Of a stretch of DNA of 64,000 nt, positions 17,694 through 26,443 are shown in pieces. The DNA is taken from contig JALWMK010000122.1 in the NCBI GenBank assembly GCA_027083925.1, positions 34,955 to 98,954 of the forward strand, read 5' to 3'. The stretch is from Sedimenticola sp. GTDB lineage: Bacteria; Pseudomonadota; Gammaproteobacteria; Chromatiales; Chromatiaceae. The position numbers and the translations under genes are program-made. The notes under the pieces were generated by a model that searched no databases, was not told the origin of the DNA, and saw nothing but the letters and a program-made list of their open reading frames with translations. The stretch's first letter is position 1, and the number at the start of each line of letters is the position of its first letter.

Positions 17694-17724
17694 TTGATCA
17701 GAGGCTCCCCAAGTACGCTATAAT
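17694..17724 (+). promoter_or_regulatory. Candidate sigma-70 promoter for yibN-secB
   Basis: TTGATC (17694-17699) and a perfect TATAAT (17719-17724) are separated by 19 bp, 33 bp before the yibN start codon. The -10 is consensus; the spacer is slightly long. Confidence 0.5.
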
Positions 17725-17757
17725 CACGCTCTTTTCTCCGCGAGACTCTAGATTCGG

Positions 17758-18180
17758 ATGGAACAACTGGCAGAATTCATCACCAATCATCTGCTCCTGG
17801 TTATTACTTTTCTTGCTCTGGCCGGGGCGCTGACCTGGAACATTTTCTTCGACCCCGTAAACAAGGCGGCAGTGGATGCGCTGCAAAGCACCATACTCAT
17901 GAACCACGATGATGCCGTGGTCGTGGATGTGCGTTCAATCGCCGATTTTAACAAGGGTCATATCACGAATGCGCTCAACATCCCATTGAACAGCCTGGCC
18001 AAGCAGCTGCAGCAGCTGGAGAAGCACAAGGACAAGCCGATCATCGTCGCCTGCCGTTCCGGCTCACGCTCCGGCATGGCCTGCAAGACGCTCATGAAGG
18101 CCGGTTTCAAGGATGTACACAACCTCCGTGGTGGCATGATGGCCTGGGAAAGCGCCGGGCTGCCGGTCAAACGCAACTAA
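17758..18180 (+). CDS. yibN: Membrane-anchored rhodanese-like sulfurtransferase YibN
   Basis: 140 aa with an N-terminal transmembrane helix (about residues 10-28) and a single rhodanese domain (about 36-137). The active loop CRSGSRSG starts at C99, so sulfurtransferase (persulfide carrier) activity is expected, with the domain on the cytoplasmic face. In E. coli the order is yibN-grxC-secB-gpsA; here grxC is missing and secB follows after 27 bp. The upstream regulator has persulfide-sensor-type cysteines, which makes this a plausible target. Confidence 0.9.
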   Translation: MEQLAEFITNHLLLVITFLALAGALTWNIFFDPVNKAAVDALQSTILMNHDDAVVVDVRSIADFNKGHITNALNIPLNSLAKQLQQLEKHKDKPIIVACRSGSRSGMACKTLMKAGFKDVHNLRGGMMAWESAGLPVKRN

Positions 18181-18207
18181 CTTTCAGACAATTTCAGGAG
18201 CCACACC

Positions 18208-18663
18208 ATGACAGAAGAAGTTCAGCGCCAGTTCTCCATTCAGCGCATCTACACCAAAGACATCTCCTTCGAGACCCCGAATTCCCCCGAGATCTTCATG
18301 CAGGAATGGAAGCCGGAAATCAACGTGAATCTGAACAATGCCGTCAAGGATCTTGGGGAGGGCAACCTCGAGGTGTCGCTGACGGTTACGGTTACGGCAA
18401 AAATCGAAGACCGTACTGCCTATCTCGCAGAAGCCACACAGTCAGGCATTTTCCTGGCCCGCAGCATCCCGGAGGAAGAAATGGGACCCATGCTTGGCGT
18501 CTATTGCCCCAATGTGCTCTTCCCCTATGTCAGGGAAGTGTTGTCCGACCTGATTAATCGCGGCAGCTTCCCGCAGTTCCTCCTTGCGCCAGTGAACTTT
18601 GAGGCGCTGTATGCCCAGCAGATACAACAGCAAAAACAGGAAACGGCGCCAGCAGAGCACTGA
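18208..18663 (+). CDS. secB: Protein-export chaperone SecB
   Basis: 151 aa, normal length. SecB tetramers keep preproteins unfolded and deliver them to SecA. FSIQRIYTKDISFETPNSPEIF near the start and CPNVLFPYVREVLSDLINRGSFPQFLLAPVNFEALY near the end are family signatures. A CAGGAG ribosome site precedes the ATG. gpsA follows after 13 bp. Confidence 0.97.
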   Translation: MTEEVQRQFSIQRIYTKDISFETPNSPEIFMQEWKPEINVNLNNAVKDLGEGNLEVSLTVTVTAKIEDRTAYLAEATQSGIFLARSIPEEEMGPMLGVYCPNVLFPYVREVLSDLINRGSFPQFLLAPVNFEALYAQQIQQQKQETAPAEH

Positions 18664-18676
18664 AGCAGAACCGCCG

Positions 18677-19684
18677 ATGCCCATAACCAATGTGAGGATT
18701 TCCGTATTAGGCGCAGGCTCCTGGGGCACCGCCCTGGGAATACTGCTGGCCAGACACGGCCATCAGGTAAACCTCTGGGGGCATAGGGCAGACGAGATGG
18801 CGGCCCTCGAGCAGGATCGTGAAAACAAGCACTATTTACCCGGCGTTCCTTTTCCAAAAACCCTGTTTCCTACTGCCGATCTGGCTAAAAGCATCAGTGG
18901 TGCGGGCGAAATCCTCATCGTTGTCCCAAGCCATGCCTTCGCCAGCGTACTGCAACAGGTAAAGGCCCTGGCCCCTTCACTACGCTCTCTGAGCTGGGCA
19001 ACCAAGGGACTGGAACCGGCACATCGGCGCCTGATGAGTGAAGTCGCCAGAGAAGCCTTCCCCGAAGCGGATATTGCGGTGGTATCTGGCCCGACCTTCG
19101 CCATGGAAGTCGCCAAAGGCATGCCCACCGCCGTCACCGTCGCCTCCAGCAGCCTGGAATACGCCAAAAGGCTTGCAGACTATCTGCACGGTGAAACATT
19201 CCGCGCCTATACCTCCGGCGACATCATCGGCGTACAGGTAGGCGGTGCCGCCAAGAATGTCATGGCCATCGCCGCCGGCATGTCTGATGGCCTGGGCTTC
19301 GGCGCCAACGCCAGAGCTGCATTGATCACCCGTGGATTGGCCGAAATCACCCGCCTGGGCCTGGCCCTGGGGGGCAAGCATGACACCTTCATGGGGCTGG
19401 CAGGATTGGGCGACCTGGTGCTGACCTGCACCGACGACCAGTCCCGCAACCGGCGCATGGGGTTGGCCCTTGCCAGCGGTCATGGCATCGAGACAGCCAG
19501 AAGGCGCATTGGACAGGAAGTGGAGGGGTTGGCTGCTGCAAGGGATTTCCGCATCAAGGCCAGAGACCTTGGCGTGGAAATGCCAATTACCGAGCATGTC
19601 TACCAGATTATATACAAGGAACTGGATCCGGCAGTTGCAGTAAAAACCCTGCTGAGCCGCGAACAGAAGCCCGAGCCGGGTTGA
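18677..19684 (+). CDS. gpsA: NAD(P)-dependent glycerol-3-phosphate dehydrogenase GpsA
   Basis: 335 aa from MPITNVRISVLGAGSWG; the frame is open 26 codons upstream inside secB but that part is not conserved. It makes sn-glycerol 3-phosphate for phospholipid synthesis. The Rossmann motif GAGSWGTALG (residues 12-21) and the catalytic-Lys region GVQVGGAAKNVMAIAAG are present. The secB-gpsA pairing is conserved. It converges on trmL with only 8 bp between stop codons and no visible terminator. Confidence 0.97.
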   Translation: MPITNVRISVLGAGSWGTALGILLARHGHQVNLWGHRADEMAALEQDRENKHYLPGVPFPKTLFPTADLAKSISGAGEILIVVPSHAFASVLQQVKALAPSLRSLSWATKGLEPAHRRLMSEVAREAFPEADIAVVSGPTFAMEVAKGMPTAVTVASSSLEYAKRLADYLHGETFRAYTSGDIIGVQVGGAAKNVMAIAAGMSDGLGFGANARAALITRGLAEITRLGLALGGKHDTFMGLAGLGDLVLTCTDDQSRNRRMGLALASGHGIETARRRIGQEVEGLAAARDFRIKARDLGVEMPITEHVYQIIYKELDPAVAVKTLLSREQKPEPG

Positions 19685-19692
19685 CCAGAGAG

Positions 19693-20157
19693 CTATCCCG
19701 CACCGGAAAAATCCCACTGCCGCCAGGCTTCATAGACAACCACCGCCGCCGCATTGGAGAGATTCAGGCTGCGCTGATCCGGCAGCATGGGCAGGCGCAG
19801 GCAGTGCGACGGCGGCAAGCTGTCAAGAATGCTTGCCGGCAGGCCCCGCGTTTCCGGGCCAAACAGCAACACATCCCCAGGCTGGTAGGCAACGCTCGCA
19901 TGGGAAGCATTGCCCCGGGTGCTGAACGCCATCACCTGCGGCTGATCGAGGCTGGCGAGCATGGCCTCATAAGAGTCATGCAATGTCACCCCCACGAACT
20001 CATGATAATCCAGCCCCGCCCGCTTCAACCGGCTGTGATCAAGCGCGAAACCCAGCGGCTTTACCAAGTGCAGCCTGCAACCGGTATTCGCGCACAAACG
20101 GATAATATTTCCCGTGTTTGGCGGGATCTCTGGCTGATATAATACAAGATTAAACAC
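19693..20157 (-). CDS. trmL: tRNA (cytidine(34)-2'-O)-methyltransferase TrmL
   Basis: 154 aa SPOUT-fold methyltransferase that methylates the wobble ribose of tRNA-Leu isoacceptors. LVLYQPEIPPNTGNIIRLCANTG (residues 4-26) and the knotted C-terminal SAM site (FGPETRGLP, RSLNLSNAAAVVVYEAWRQ) are characteristic. It is divergent from pyrD with 22 bp between the start codons, so the promoters must overlap. In E. coli the gene (yibK) lies near gpsA as well. Confidence 0.95.
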   Translation of the reverse strand: MFNLVLYQPEIPPNTGNIIRLCANTGCRLHLVKPLGFALDHSRLKRAGLDYHEFVGVTLHDSYEAMLASLDQPQVMAFSTRGNASHASVAYQPGDVLLFGPETRGLPASILDSLPPSHCLRLPMLPDQRSLNLSNAAAVVVYEAWRQWDFSGAG

Positions 20158-20179
20158 TATCTGCTCCTGGAGTCCGGCT

Positions 20180-21139
20180 ATGAGCGACCCCCGGCTTGCC
20201 GTGGATTTTTGTGGACTAAAATTTCACACACCGCTGGTGCTGCTTTCCGGCTGCGTGGGGTTTGGCGAAGAATACACCCGTGTGGAGGGATTCTCCAATC
20301 GTGACGCCGGCGCCGTGTGCCTGAAGGGCACCACCGGCACCGCTCGCCCCGGCAATGCGCCTCATCGGGTCTACGAAACCCCCGGCGGCATGCTCAATGC
20401 CATTGGCCTGCAGAACCCTGGTGTTGACCAGGTAGTTTCCTCCATCTTGCCCCAGCTGGATTTTGAGGAAACCCGCTTTATCGCCAATATTTCCGGTTCC
20501 ACCCTGGAAGAATACGGGGAAGTCGCCCGCAAGTTCGATGATTCACCCATTGACGCCATCGAAATCAATATTTCCTGCCCGAACGTAAAAGAAGGCGGCG
20601 TGGCTTTTGGCAACGATCCGGACATGTCCGCCCAGGTGGTGGAAGTCTGCCGCAAGGCTACTGACAAGCCTCTGATCACCAAATTATCCCCCAACCAGAC
20701 CGATATTGCCTACAACGCTAAACGCTGTATCGAAGCGGGCACCGACGGCCTGGCGGTGATCAATACCCTGATGGGCATGGCCATCGACATCGAAAGCCGT
20801 TCGCCAGTGATTGGCAACAATCAGGGAGGGCTGTCTGGCCCGGCAATCAAGCCCATTGCGCTGCTCAAGGTACATCAGGTTTACCAGGTTGCAAGAGAAC
20901 ACAATATCCCCATTATCGGCCAGGGAGGAATCACCAGCGCTGAAGATGCTCTGGAATTCCTCATCGCGGGCGCCAGCGTTGTAGGCATAGGCACGGCACT
21001 GTTCTATGATCCACTGATCTGCAGCAAGATCAACGCTGGCATTCTGGGCTATCTCGAATGCCAGCAGCTGGCGGAAGTTGGACAGATAACAGGCAGCCTG
21101 CGCCTGAATGAACCTTCTTCACCAAAGTGCGGCTGCTGA
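20180..21139 (+). CDS. pyrD: Dihydroorotate dehydrogenase, class 1B-like
   Basis: 319 aa. Catalyses dihydroorotate to orotate oxidation in pyrimidine synthesis using FMN. The catalytic base is C133 in EINISCPNVKEGG, as in cytosolic class 1 enzymes; class 2 enzymes such as E. coli PyrD use Ser and have an N-terminal membrane helix, which is absent here. Overall length and the GLQNPGV segment resemble class 1B (PyrDB), which normally pairs with PyrK. No pyrK is adjacent. The C-terminus ends in an unusual KCGC. Confidence 0.88.
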   Translation: MSDPRLAVDFCGLKFHTPLVLLSGCVGFGEEYTRVEGFSNRDAGAVCLKGTTGTARPGNAPHRVYETPGGMLNAIGLQNPGVDQVVSSILPQLDFEETRFIANISGSTLEEYGEVARKFDDSPIDAIEINISCPNVKEGGVAFGNDPDMSAQVVEVCRKATDKPLITKLSPNQTDIAYNAKRCIEAGTDGLAVINTLMGMAIDIESRSPVIGNNQGGLSGPAIKPIALLKVHQVYQVAREHNIPIIGQGGITSAEDALEFLIAGASVVGIGTALFYDPLICSKINAGILGYLECQQLAEVGQITGSLRLNEPSSPKCGC

Positions 21140-21152
21140 GGGGCATCCCTGA

Positions 21153-22424
21153 ATGAGCACAGCCGAACCAATCGCTCCGCAGTCCGCAGAAGAGCTGAAG
21201 CGGTTTACGCCGCTTTCGGATCTGTCTTACGACAAACTGCTGGAAATTGCCGAAAAGGCGCAATGGCTGAAAACAAAGAAACGCTCTCAGCTGATGGATC
21301 TGGGCGATAGGGAAGAAAGCAGCTTGTTCCTTCTGCGGGGGAATGTCCTCATGGAAGCAACAGACGGGCGCCAACGCATCATCAAGCATACCGATACGGC
21401 GGCCCGTTCACCCCTTTCGCGTCTGCGCCCCAGCAGATATCGCGTATCTGCACTCACACCGGTGCAATACATCAAGATCAGCAATGCATTGCTGGACGAA
21501 CTGGCGGATCTGGACGACTCTTCCGAAATGATTTCCACCCATTACCTGGTCGAGGAAAGCAGCGAGGGAAACGCGGATTTTTCCACCCAGGTGGTTGCCC
21601 GCATCTATGATGACCTGCGCAAACATGTCTTGCTGATGCTGTCCTGGCACCCCGTTTCCCTGGGCGTCAGCCGCCAGATTCTGGCACAGCCAAAAGATGT
21701 TTCCGCCATTGCCAGATGGGCCATGCTCGACCCGGTGCTCGCTCTCAAGCTCATGAAAGCCGCCCAGTTTCAACACCGGCCAGGCGGAACCGTGCCCAAT
21801 GTCGCCTCGGCCGTATCACAGATGGGTTCGCAAAAGACCCGCAAACTGGCTTTCATGAACCTATTCCGGGAGTCACGCGATCCCCGCACCCCGGTTCTCC
21901 AGGAAGCCTTCCGCAATACCTGGGAGCGCAGCGTCAGCGTTGCCGCCGTGGCCAAACGGCTGGCCGGGGAACTGGGCCAGAAAGACCCCGCCGAAGCCGA
22001 GCTGGCGGGGTTGCTGCACAATGCAGGAGAAACAGCCATCATCAGTTACGCCTACAGTTTTTACAGGGAGATCTCGGTGCAGGAGCTGCACAAATGTACG
22101 CTGATGTTTGGCAAGGAAACCGGCCGGATGCTGCTTTCGCACTGGAACATTTCCCACTCCCTGGCGCAGAGTATCTGTGACGCGACGGAATGGCTGCACG
22201 ACCACGGCAGCAAGAAACCCGATCTGTCGGACATCGTCATAGCCGCCCGCGCCTGTGTGCAGATCAGCCGCAAGGATGAGAGCAACCGACCACCGCCCTT
22301 GCCACAGATCCCCGCATTGAAAAGGCTCAGGCTGGACACGCCGAACAGCATACTGGCGACGGAGTTGCGCGCTTTTGCCAGCGATTATCTGGAAGAGACA
22401 AAACAAAAGCTCGGTATTGAATAG
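21153..22424 (+). CDS. cNMP-binding-like and HDOD domain signalling protein
   Basis: 423 aa. The N-terminal third (about residues 15-125) looks like a degenerate cyclic-nucleotide-binding beta barrel (TPLSDLSYDKLLEIAEKAQW, SSLFLLRGNVLM). The HDOD domain follows at about 155-355, with DPVLALKLMKAAQF, AVSQMGSQKTRKLAFMNL and an HNAGE helix. HDOD proteins are regulatory relatives of HD phosphohydrolases that usually lack catalytic metal residues. A role in signalling, stress or motility is generic inference. It follows pyrD by 13 bp, and its stop is immediately next to that of the convergent gene. Confidence 0.8.
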   Translation: MSTAEPIAPQSAEELKRFTPLSDLSYDKLLEIAEKAQWLKTKKRSQLMDLGDREESSLFLLRGNVLMEATDGRQRIIKHTDTAARSPLSRLRPSRYRVSALTPVQYIKISNALLDELADLDDSSEMISTHYLVEESSEGNADFSTQVVARIYDDLRKHVLLMLSWHPVSLGVSRQILAQPKDVSAIARWAMLDPVLALKLMKAAQFQHRPGGTVPNVASAVSQMGSQKTRKLAFMNLFRESRDPRTPVLQEAFRNTWERSVSVAAVAKRLAGELGQKDPAEAELAGLLHNAGETAIISYAYSFYREISVQELHKCTLMFGKETGRMLLSHWNISHSLAQSICDATEWLHDHGSKKPDLSDIVIAARACVQISRKDESNRPPPLPQIPALKRLRLDTPNSILATELRAFASDYLEETKQKLGIE

Positions 22425-22823
22425 TCAGCTCCGCAAGTGCTCGATGTACTTTGGCATCCCCTCACACACCAGCCGCACACCTTCCGCCTGTACGCGCACC
22501 CGCGAAACGCCGCCTTCTACCCCAAGATCACAATGCGCCCGGCCGCGGCCCTCCAGCGGAACAGGAATCATATCCCTGTAGGTATAGATATTTTCTCCCA
22601 CATCTCCTCCACAGCATATCCCGGGAAGCTTCAGGGCGCCACCTTCCAGCAGTTCTCCGTTTTCAAAAACCAGTTCAATATTTTGCCGCCACTTGGTACG
22701 CTCTTCGGATCCGGTCATGGTTTTGATCAGGCAGGCCGGCTCGAAGCGAATACGCACCTCATCATCAACGAGCCTGATGTCTGTAATTCGGGAGCCGGGC
22801 AATTCAATGCTGGTCAGATCCAC
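22425..22823 (-). CDS. Hypothetical protein, 132 aa
   Basis: No family recognised. The sequence is soluble and beta-rich, starting MDLTSIELPGSRITDIRLVD. Three cysteines occur in the CCGG/HCDLG region (about residues 70-98), with further cysteines at about 31 and 119. It may be a small binding domain. The ATG start is plausible and codon use matches neighbours. The stop codon is directly adjacent to that of the convergent HDOD gene. Confidence 0.6.
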   Translation of the reverse strand: MDLTSIELPGSRITDIRLVDDEVRIRFEPACLIKTMTGSEERTKWRQNIELVFENGELLEGGALKLPGICCGGDVGENIYTYRDMIPVPLEGRGRAHCDLGVEGGVSRVRVQAEGVRLVCEGMPKYIEHLRS

Positions 22824-22843
22824 CTTATTTGAGCCTCAAGAAA

Positions 22844-22918
22844 ATGTTTATCGAATTGTTTATCATTCTAGCGTTGCTGGCTCTGGTCATCGCCCTGTTG
22901 AAGCCATGGAAATGGTAG
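22844..22918 (+). CDS. Candidate 24-residue single-helix membrane peptide
   Basis: The ORF reads MFIELFIILALLALVIALLK followed by PWKW and a stop. It is one uninterrupted hydrophobic helix with a short basic/aromatic tail, a typical small inner-membrane protein design. It fills the gap between two minus-strand genes. The ribosome site is poor (TCAAGAAA), and no family is known to me. A chance ORF cannot be excluded. Confidence 0.35.
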   Translation: MFIELFIILALLALVIALLKPWKW

Positions 22919-22924
22919 CAGCAG

Positions 22925-24316
22925 CTATTGGATGTCCTTGAGCTTGCGCGTGAGGGTGTTTCTTCCCCAGCCGAGCAGCTGAGCCGCTTCCTGCTTGCGA
23001 TCACCCGTGGCCTGCAATGCCGCCTTGATCATGGTGGCCTCCACTTCATCCAGCAGTCCGGTGCGCCCCTCTTCGTGGCAAGCCTGCACCCAGCTCTGCA
23101 ACATGGACCGCCAATCACCCGCCGCTGGTTGCGCTGACTGCAGGCCGGATCCATCAGCGGCAATCTCTGGAGGCAGGTCCTGGATATGAATTTCCTTCCC
23201 GGATGCCATTACCGTCAACCAGCGAGCCGTATTCTCCAGTTGCCTGACGTTGCCTGGCCAGGAAAAGGCTTGCAACTTCGCCAGAGCATCCGGCTTTAGC
23301 CGCTTGGTATCAGCATCGAGTTCGAGCGCCGCCTTGCGCAGAAAATGCCCCATCAGCAAGCCAATATCCTCACGCCTTTCACGCAAAGGAGGAATATGAA
23401 TGCGGATCACATTCAGGCGGTGAAACAAATCTTCCCGAAACAGCCCCCGGGTAACCAGTTGTTCCAGATCCTGGTGGGTTGCGGCTATGATCCGCACATC
23501 GGCTTTTACGGTGCTGGCGCCGCCCACTCGGTAAAACTCTCCATCGGCAAGCACCCGCAACAGCCGGGTCTGCGCCTCTGCCGGCATGTCACCAATTTCA
23601 TCCAGGAACAGGGTGCCGCCTTCCGCTTGCTCAAAACGTCCCACCCGCCGCGCCTGCGCCCCGGTGAACGCGCCTTTCTCATGACCAAACAGTTCCGACT
23701 CCATTAGCTCACGGGGAATTGCCGCCATGTTCAGGGCAATGAACGACCGTTTTGCCCGCGGGCTGTGCTGGTGCAGGGCGTGTGCCACCAGCTCTTTTCC
23801 AGTTCCCGATTCACCGTTGATCAGCACCGAAATATTGGAGCGCGCCAGGCGCCCGATAGCCCGGAATACTTCCTGCATGGAAGCTGCTTCACCAATAATG
23901 CCGCCACTTCCACCCAGCTCACCTCCGCCGGCGGTGGCATTCTTGTTGCGGCTCGCCACTGCGCGCTCAACCTGGTCGATGGCCTCTTTCAGGTCGAAAG
24001 GCTTGGGCAGGTATTCAAACGCCCCGACATCATAAGCCTTAACCGCACTATCCAGGTCGGAATGGGCAGTCATGATGATAACCGGCAGCTCGGGATGAAT
24101 TTCATGGATCTTGCCAAGCAACGCCAAGCCATCCATATCCGGCATACGGATGTCAGATACAATAGCCATGGGTTCAAAAACCTGTAACGCCTTGAGCAAA
24201 TCACCAGGATGCTCAAAGCCACGCGCATCATACCCGGCCTTGGTGAGTGCCTTTTCCAGCACCCAGCGGATTGATCGGTCATCATCCACAATCCAGACGG
24301 CAGCAACTTTGCTCAT
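22925..24316 (-). CDS. ntrC: Nitrogen regulation response regulator NtrC
   Basis: 463 aa with the full NtrC architecture: receiver domain (about 5-120) with phospho-acceptor D55 in [10 protein letters not shown]; sigma-54 AAA+ domain (about 143-370) with Walker A GESGTGKE and the sigma-54-contacting GAFTGA loop; and a C-terminal Fis-type helix-turn-helix ([22 protein letters not shown]). It activates sigma-54 promoters such as glnA under nitrogen limitation. The start overlaps the ntrB stop by 4 bp. Confidence 0.97.
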   Translation of the reverse strand: MSKVAAVWIVDDDRSIRWVLEKALTKAGYDARGFEHPGDLLKALQVFEPMAIVSDIRMPDMDGLALLGKIHEIHPELPVIIMTAHSDLDSAVKAYDVGAFEYLPKPFDLKEAIDQVERAVASRNKNATAGGGELGGSGGIIGEAASMQEVFRAIGRLARSNISVLINGESGTGKELVAHALHQHSPRAKRSFIALNMAAIPRELMESELFGHEKGAFTGAQARRVGRFEQAEGGTLFLDEIGDMPAEAQTRLLRVLADGEFYRVGGASTVKADVRIIAATHQDLEQLVTRGLFREDLFHRLNVIRIHIPPLRERREDIGLLMGHFLRKAALELDADTKRLKPDALAKLQAFSWPGNVRQLENTARWLTVMASGKEIHIQDLPPEIAADGSGLQSAQPAAGDWRSMLQSWVQACHEEGRTGLLDEVEATMIKAALQATGDRKQEAAQLLGWGRNTLTRKLKDIQ

Positions 24317-25404
24317 AGGTTTTGTTCCAGCGGCAGGTAAATGGTAAACACGGTTTTTCCGGGTTCACTGGTGAATTCTATCAGACCACCGTGGCGGTTG
24401 ATCAGGGATTGGGCCAGAGACAGACCAAGCCCGGTACCTTCCGATTTGCCCGTAACCATCGGGTAGAAAACCCTTTCCTGCAACTCCTCGGGGATACCGG
24501 GACCATCATCGACAATATTGATTTGCACCACCAGGCGATGACGGACGCTGACCAGGGTGAATTGCCGGAGAATCCGGGTTTGCAGCAGGAGTTTCCCTTT
24601 CCCACCCGTCGCCTGCACTGCATTTTGTACGATATTCAGAACTGCCTGGATTAGCTGGTCGGTGTCCCCCCGCAGATCGGGAATGCTTGGATCATAGTCT
24701 CGCTCCAATGCCACACCGTGCTCGGGATCCGCGGCGATGATTGTGCATACGCGTTCAAGAATATGGTGAATATTGACGGCGCGCATCACCGGCAACTGGC
24801 GCGAACCCAGCATTTGATCCACCAGGGATTTTAGCCGATCCACCTCTTCAATGATAATGCGCGTGTACTCTGCCAAATCGCTATCTTCCAGCTCCATGGC
24901 CAGCAACTGGGCCGCGCCTCTTACACCACCGAGGGGGTTCTTTATTTCGTGAGCCAGCCCACGAATCAGATCCCGGGTCGCCAGATTCTGGCTGATCAGC
25001 CGCTCTTCCCGCGTCAGGCGCAGTTGCCTGTCCACGCGCCGGATTTCCGCCAGAACCATACCCGGCCGTTCCTCTATCTCTACCGGAACCAGGGTGCAAT
25101 CTACCGTGATGCTATGGCCATCAGGCAATAACAACATAACCTCCCGTTCGCTCAGGGGTTGATTGGTCTCGATAACGGTTGCCAGGTGTTGCGCCATAAC
25201 ATCCTCCGGACAACGCAGCAACTGATCCATGGGTTTCCTCAGCACCATACGCGCACTTACAGACAGCAGCATCTCAGCTGCTGCATTCATATATCGAATA
25301 TTCAGTTGATGGTCAAATAACACCAGTGAAGTTGCCTGGCTGGAAAGAACCGCGCCTAGCAGCTCACCGGGGAGACTATTGGAGGGTTTGCTGTACATTA
25401 ACAA
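24313..25404 (-). CDS. ntrB: Nitrogen regulation histidine kinase NtrB
   Basis: 363 aa, cytoplasmic (no membrane helix). PAS domain at about 15-120, H-box GLAHEIKNPLGGVRGAAQLL around residue 150 containing the phosphorylated His, N-box NIVQNAVQA, and G-boxes DDGPGIP and GTGLGL. PII-controlled phosphorylation and dephosphorylation of NtrC is its known role. The gene is translationally coupled to ntrC; the DUF4124 gene lies 57 bp upstream on the same strand, an arrangement common in gammaproteobacteria. Confidence 0.96.
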   Translation of the reverse strand: MLMYSKPSNSLPGELLGAVLSSQATSLVLFDHQLNIRYMNAAAEMLLSVSARMVLRKPMDQLLRCPEDVMAQHLATVIETNQPLSEREVMLLLPDGHSITVDCTLVPVEIEERPGMVLAEIRRVDRQLRLTREERLISQNLATRDLIRGLAHEIKNPLGGVRGAAQLLAMELEDSDLAEYTRIIIEEVDRLKSLVDQMLGSRQLPVMRAVNIHHILERVCTIIAADPEHGVALERDYDPSIPDLRGDTDQLIQAVLNIVQNAVQATGGKGKLLLQTRILRQFTLVSVRHRLVVQINIVDDGPGIPEELQERVFYPMVTGKSEGTGLGLSLAQSLINRHGGLIEFTSEPGKTVFTIYLPLEQNL

Positions 25405-25461
25405 CTGTAAATTCCAGGCGCCCGGAAACAGCCGGTCGCCTGAAACAGGCCTTGTCCGGCC

Positions 25462-26169
25462 TCACGAGGAAGGAGATTTCGGTGCCGGCTGATAACTGGG
25501 CTGAAAATTAGGCTGAAAACCAGGTTGGGGCTTGGGGACGAAGTCAGGACCAAAGTCGGGATCAAAGTCAGGATCAAAGTCGGGATCAAAGTCAGGATCA
25601 AAGTCGGGCTTGGGTTCGGAGCCAGGTTTCTTTGCGATGGTACGGTGCAACTGAAAAGAGACCGCCGCTGACTGCGCGATCTCTTTTCCGCTCTTGTCAT
25701 ATACGGCTACGGCAACCTTATGTTTGCCACGAGCCACATTTTTCAGCTTCAACACGGTGCTTTCATATTTTCTACCCTGCACGGCTCCATCCAGAATGGC
25801 CTTCAGGTAATCTCCCTTGCGCAGCACTGGTGCCAAGGCCACAAAAACAGAAACCGTGCCCGGGCTGCTGTGCACCGTACCACCATCTTCCGGGCTTACA
25901 ATGCTGATTTCCCGGTAGGTGAGTTTTTCCGCTGCCACTTCAGCAGAAGTGGTTTCCGCCTCGTCTGCTCCTGCTTCCCCGGTTGGCTTCTCCGGCACTA
26001 CCGGCGGTGCATAGGTGGACAAACCGGGCAATTTGTTCATTTTTTCTGCATTTGCTGCGTCTGGCTGGTCACCATAATGGACATTGCCGGCACCATCCAC
26101 CCACTTGTAGATTTCTGCCTGGGAGGTCGCAGCTAAAAGCAGCAAAAGGAGGGTCACATATATTTTCAT
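25462..26169 (-). CDS. DUF4124 domain periplasmic protein with DPDF tandem repeat
   Basis: 235 aa from MKIYVTLLLLLLAATSQAEIYKW; in-frame sequence upstream is rejected because this start gives a clean signal peptide cleaved after SQA. The DUF4124 domain (about 18-60: EIYKWVDGAGNVHYGDQP) is followed by a linker and an Ig-like beta domain (about 95-180). The tail contains a run of (DPDF) units and then Gln/Pro/Phe-rich sequence. Function is unknown. The gene sits upstream of ntrB as in related genomes. Confidence 0.85.
   Translation of the reverse strand: MKIYVTLLLLLLAATSQAEIYKWVDGAGNVHYGDQPDAANAEKMNKLPGLSTYAPPVVPEKPTGEAGADEAETTSAEVAAEKLTYREISIVSPEDGGTVHSSPGTVSVFVALAPVLRKGDYLKAILDGAVQGRKYESTVLKLKNVARGKHKVAVAVYDKSGKEIAQSAAVSFQLHRTIAKKPGSEPKPDFDPDFDPDFDPDFDPDFGPDFVPKPQPGFQPNFQPSYQPAPKSPSS
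25541..25608. repeat. 12-bp tandem repeat encoding DPDF
   Basis: Units of AAAGTCAGGATC alternate with AAAGTCGGGATC (plus strand), giving a 24-bp higher-order period and five to six copies. The array lies in frame in the DUF4124 gene. The multiple-of-three unit means copy-number changes would keep the reading frame. Confidence 0.85.
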
Positions 26170-26443
26170 AAAGGCGCCTCTAAAAATCATTATTCTGGTG
26201 CAGACCAAAATCCGTAAGTACTTGAAAGCTATTGACACTGGTACCCGCCTGGGCATCCTGCTTAATTCTGCCCCTGGATTTGTGCACTGCTGTCGTCATG
26301 AAAACTAAATTTTTTGAGGCGCTCATAGGCCAGATACTAGCTCAGGGTATGTTATTTTTCCACAAAGCTCTCCAGGCTTCTGGATAAATGGTAGCTTTCA
26401 CCCGACAATCGAACGGCTGCTGGTGCAATTTCCAGGCTAGTGC

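Noticed and set aside
26298..26387. 29-codon plus-strand ORF (MKTKFFEALIG...) between the DUF4124 and SAM hydrolase genes
   Set aside because: No ribosome site and no distinctive feature; short ORFs of this kind are expected by chance.
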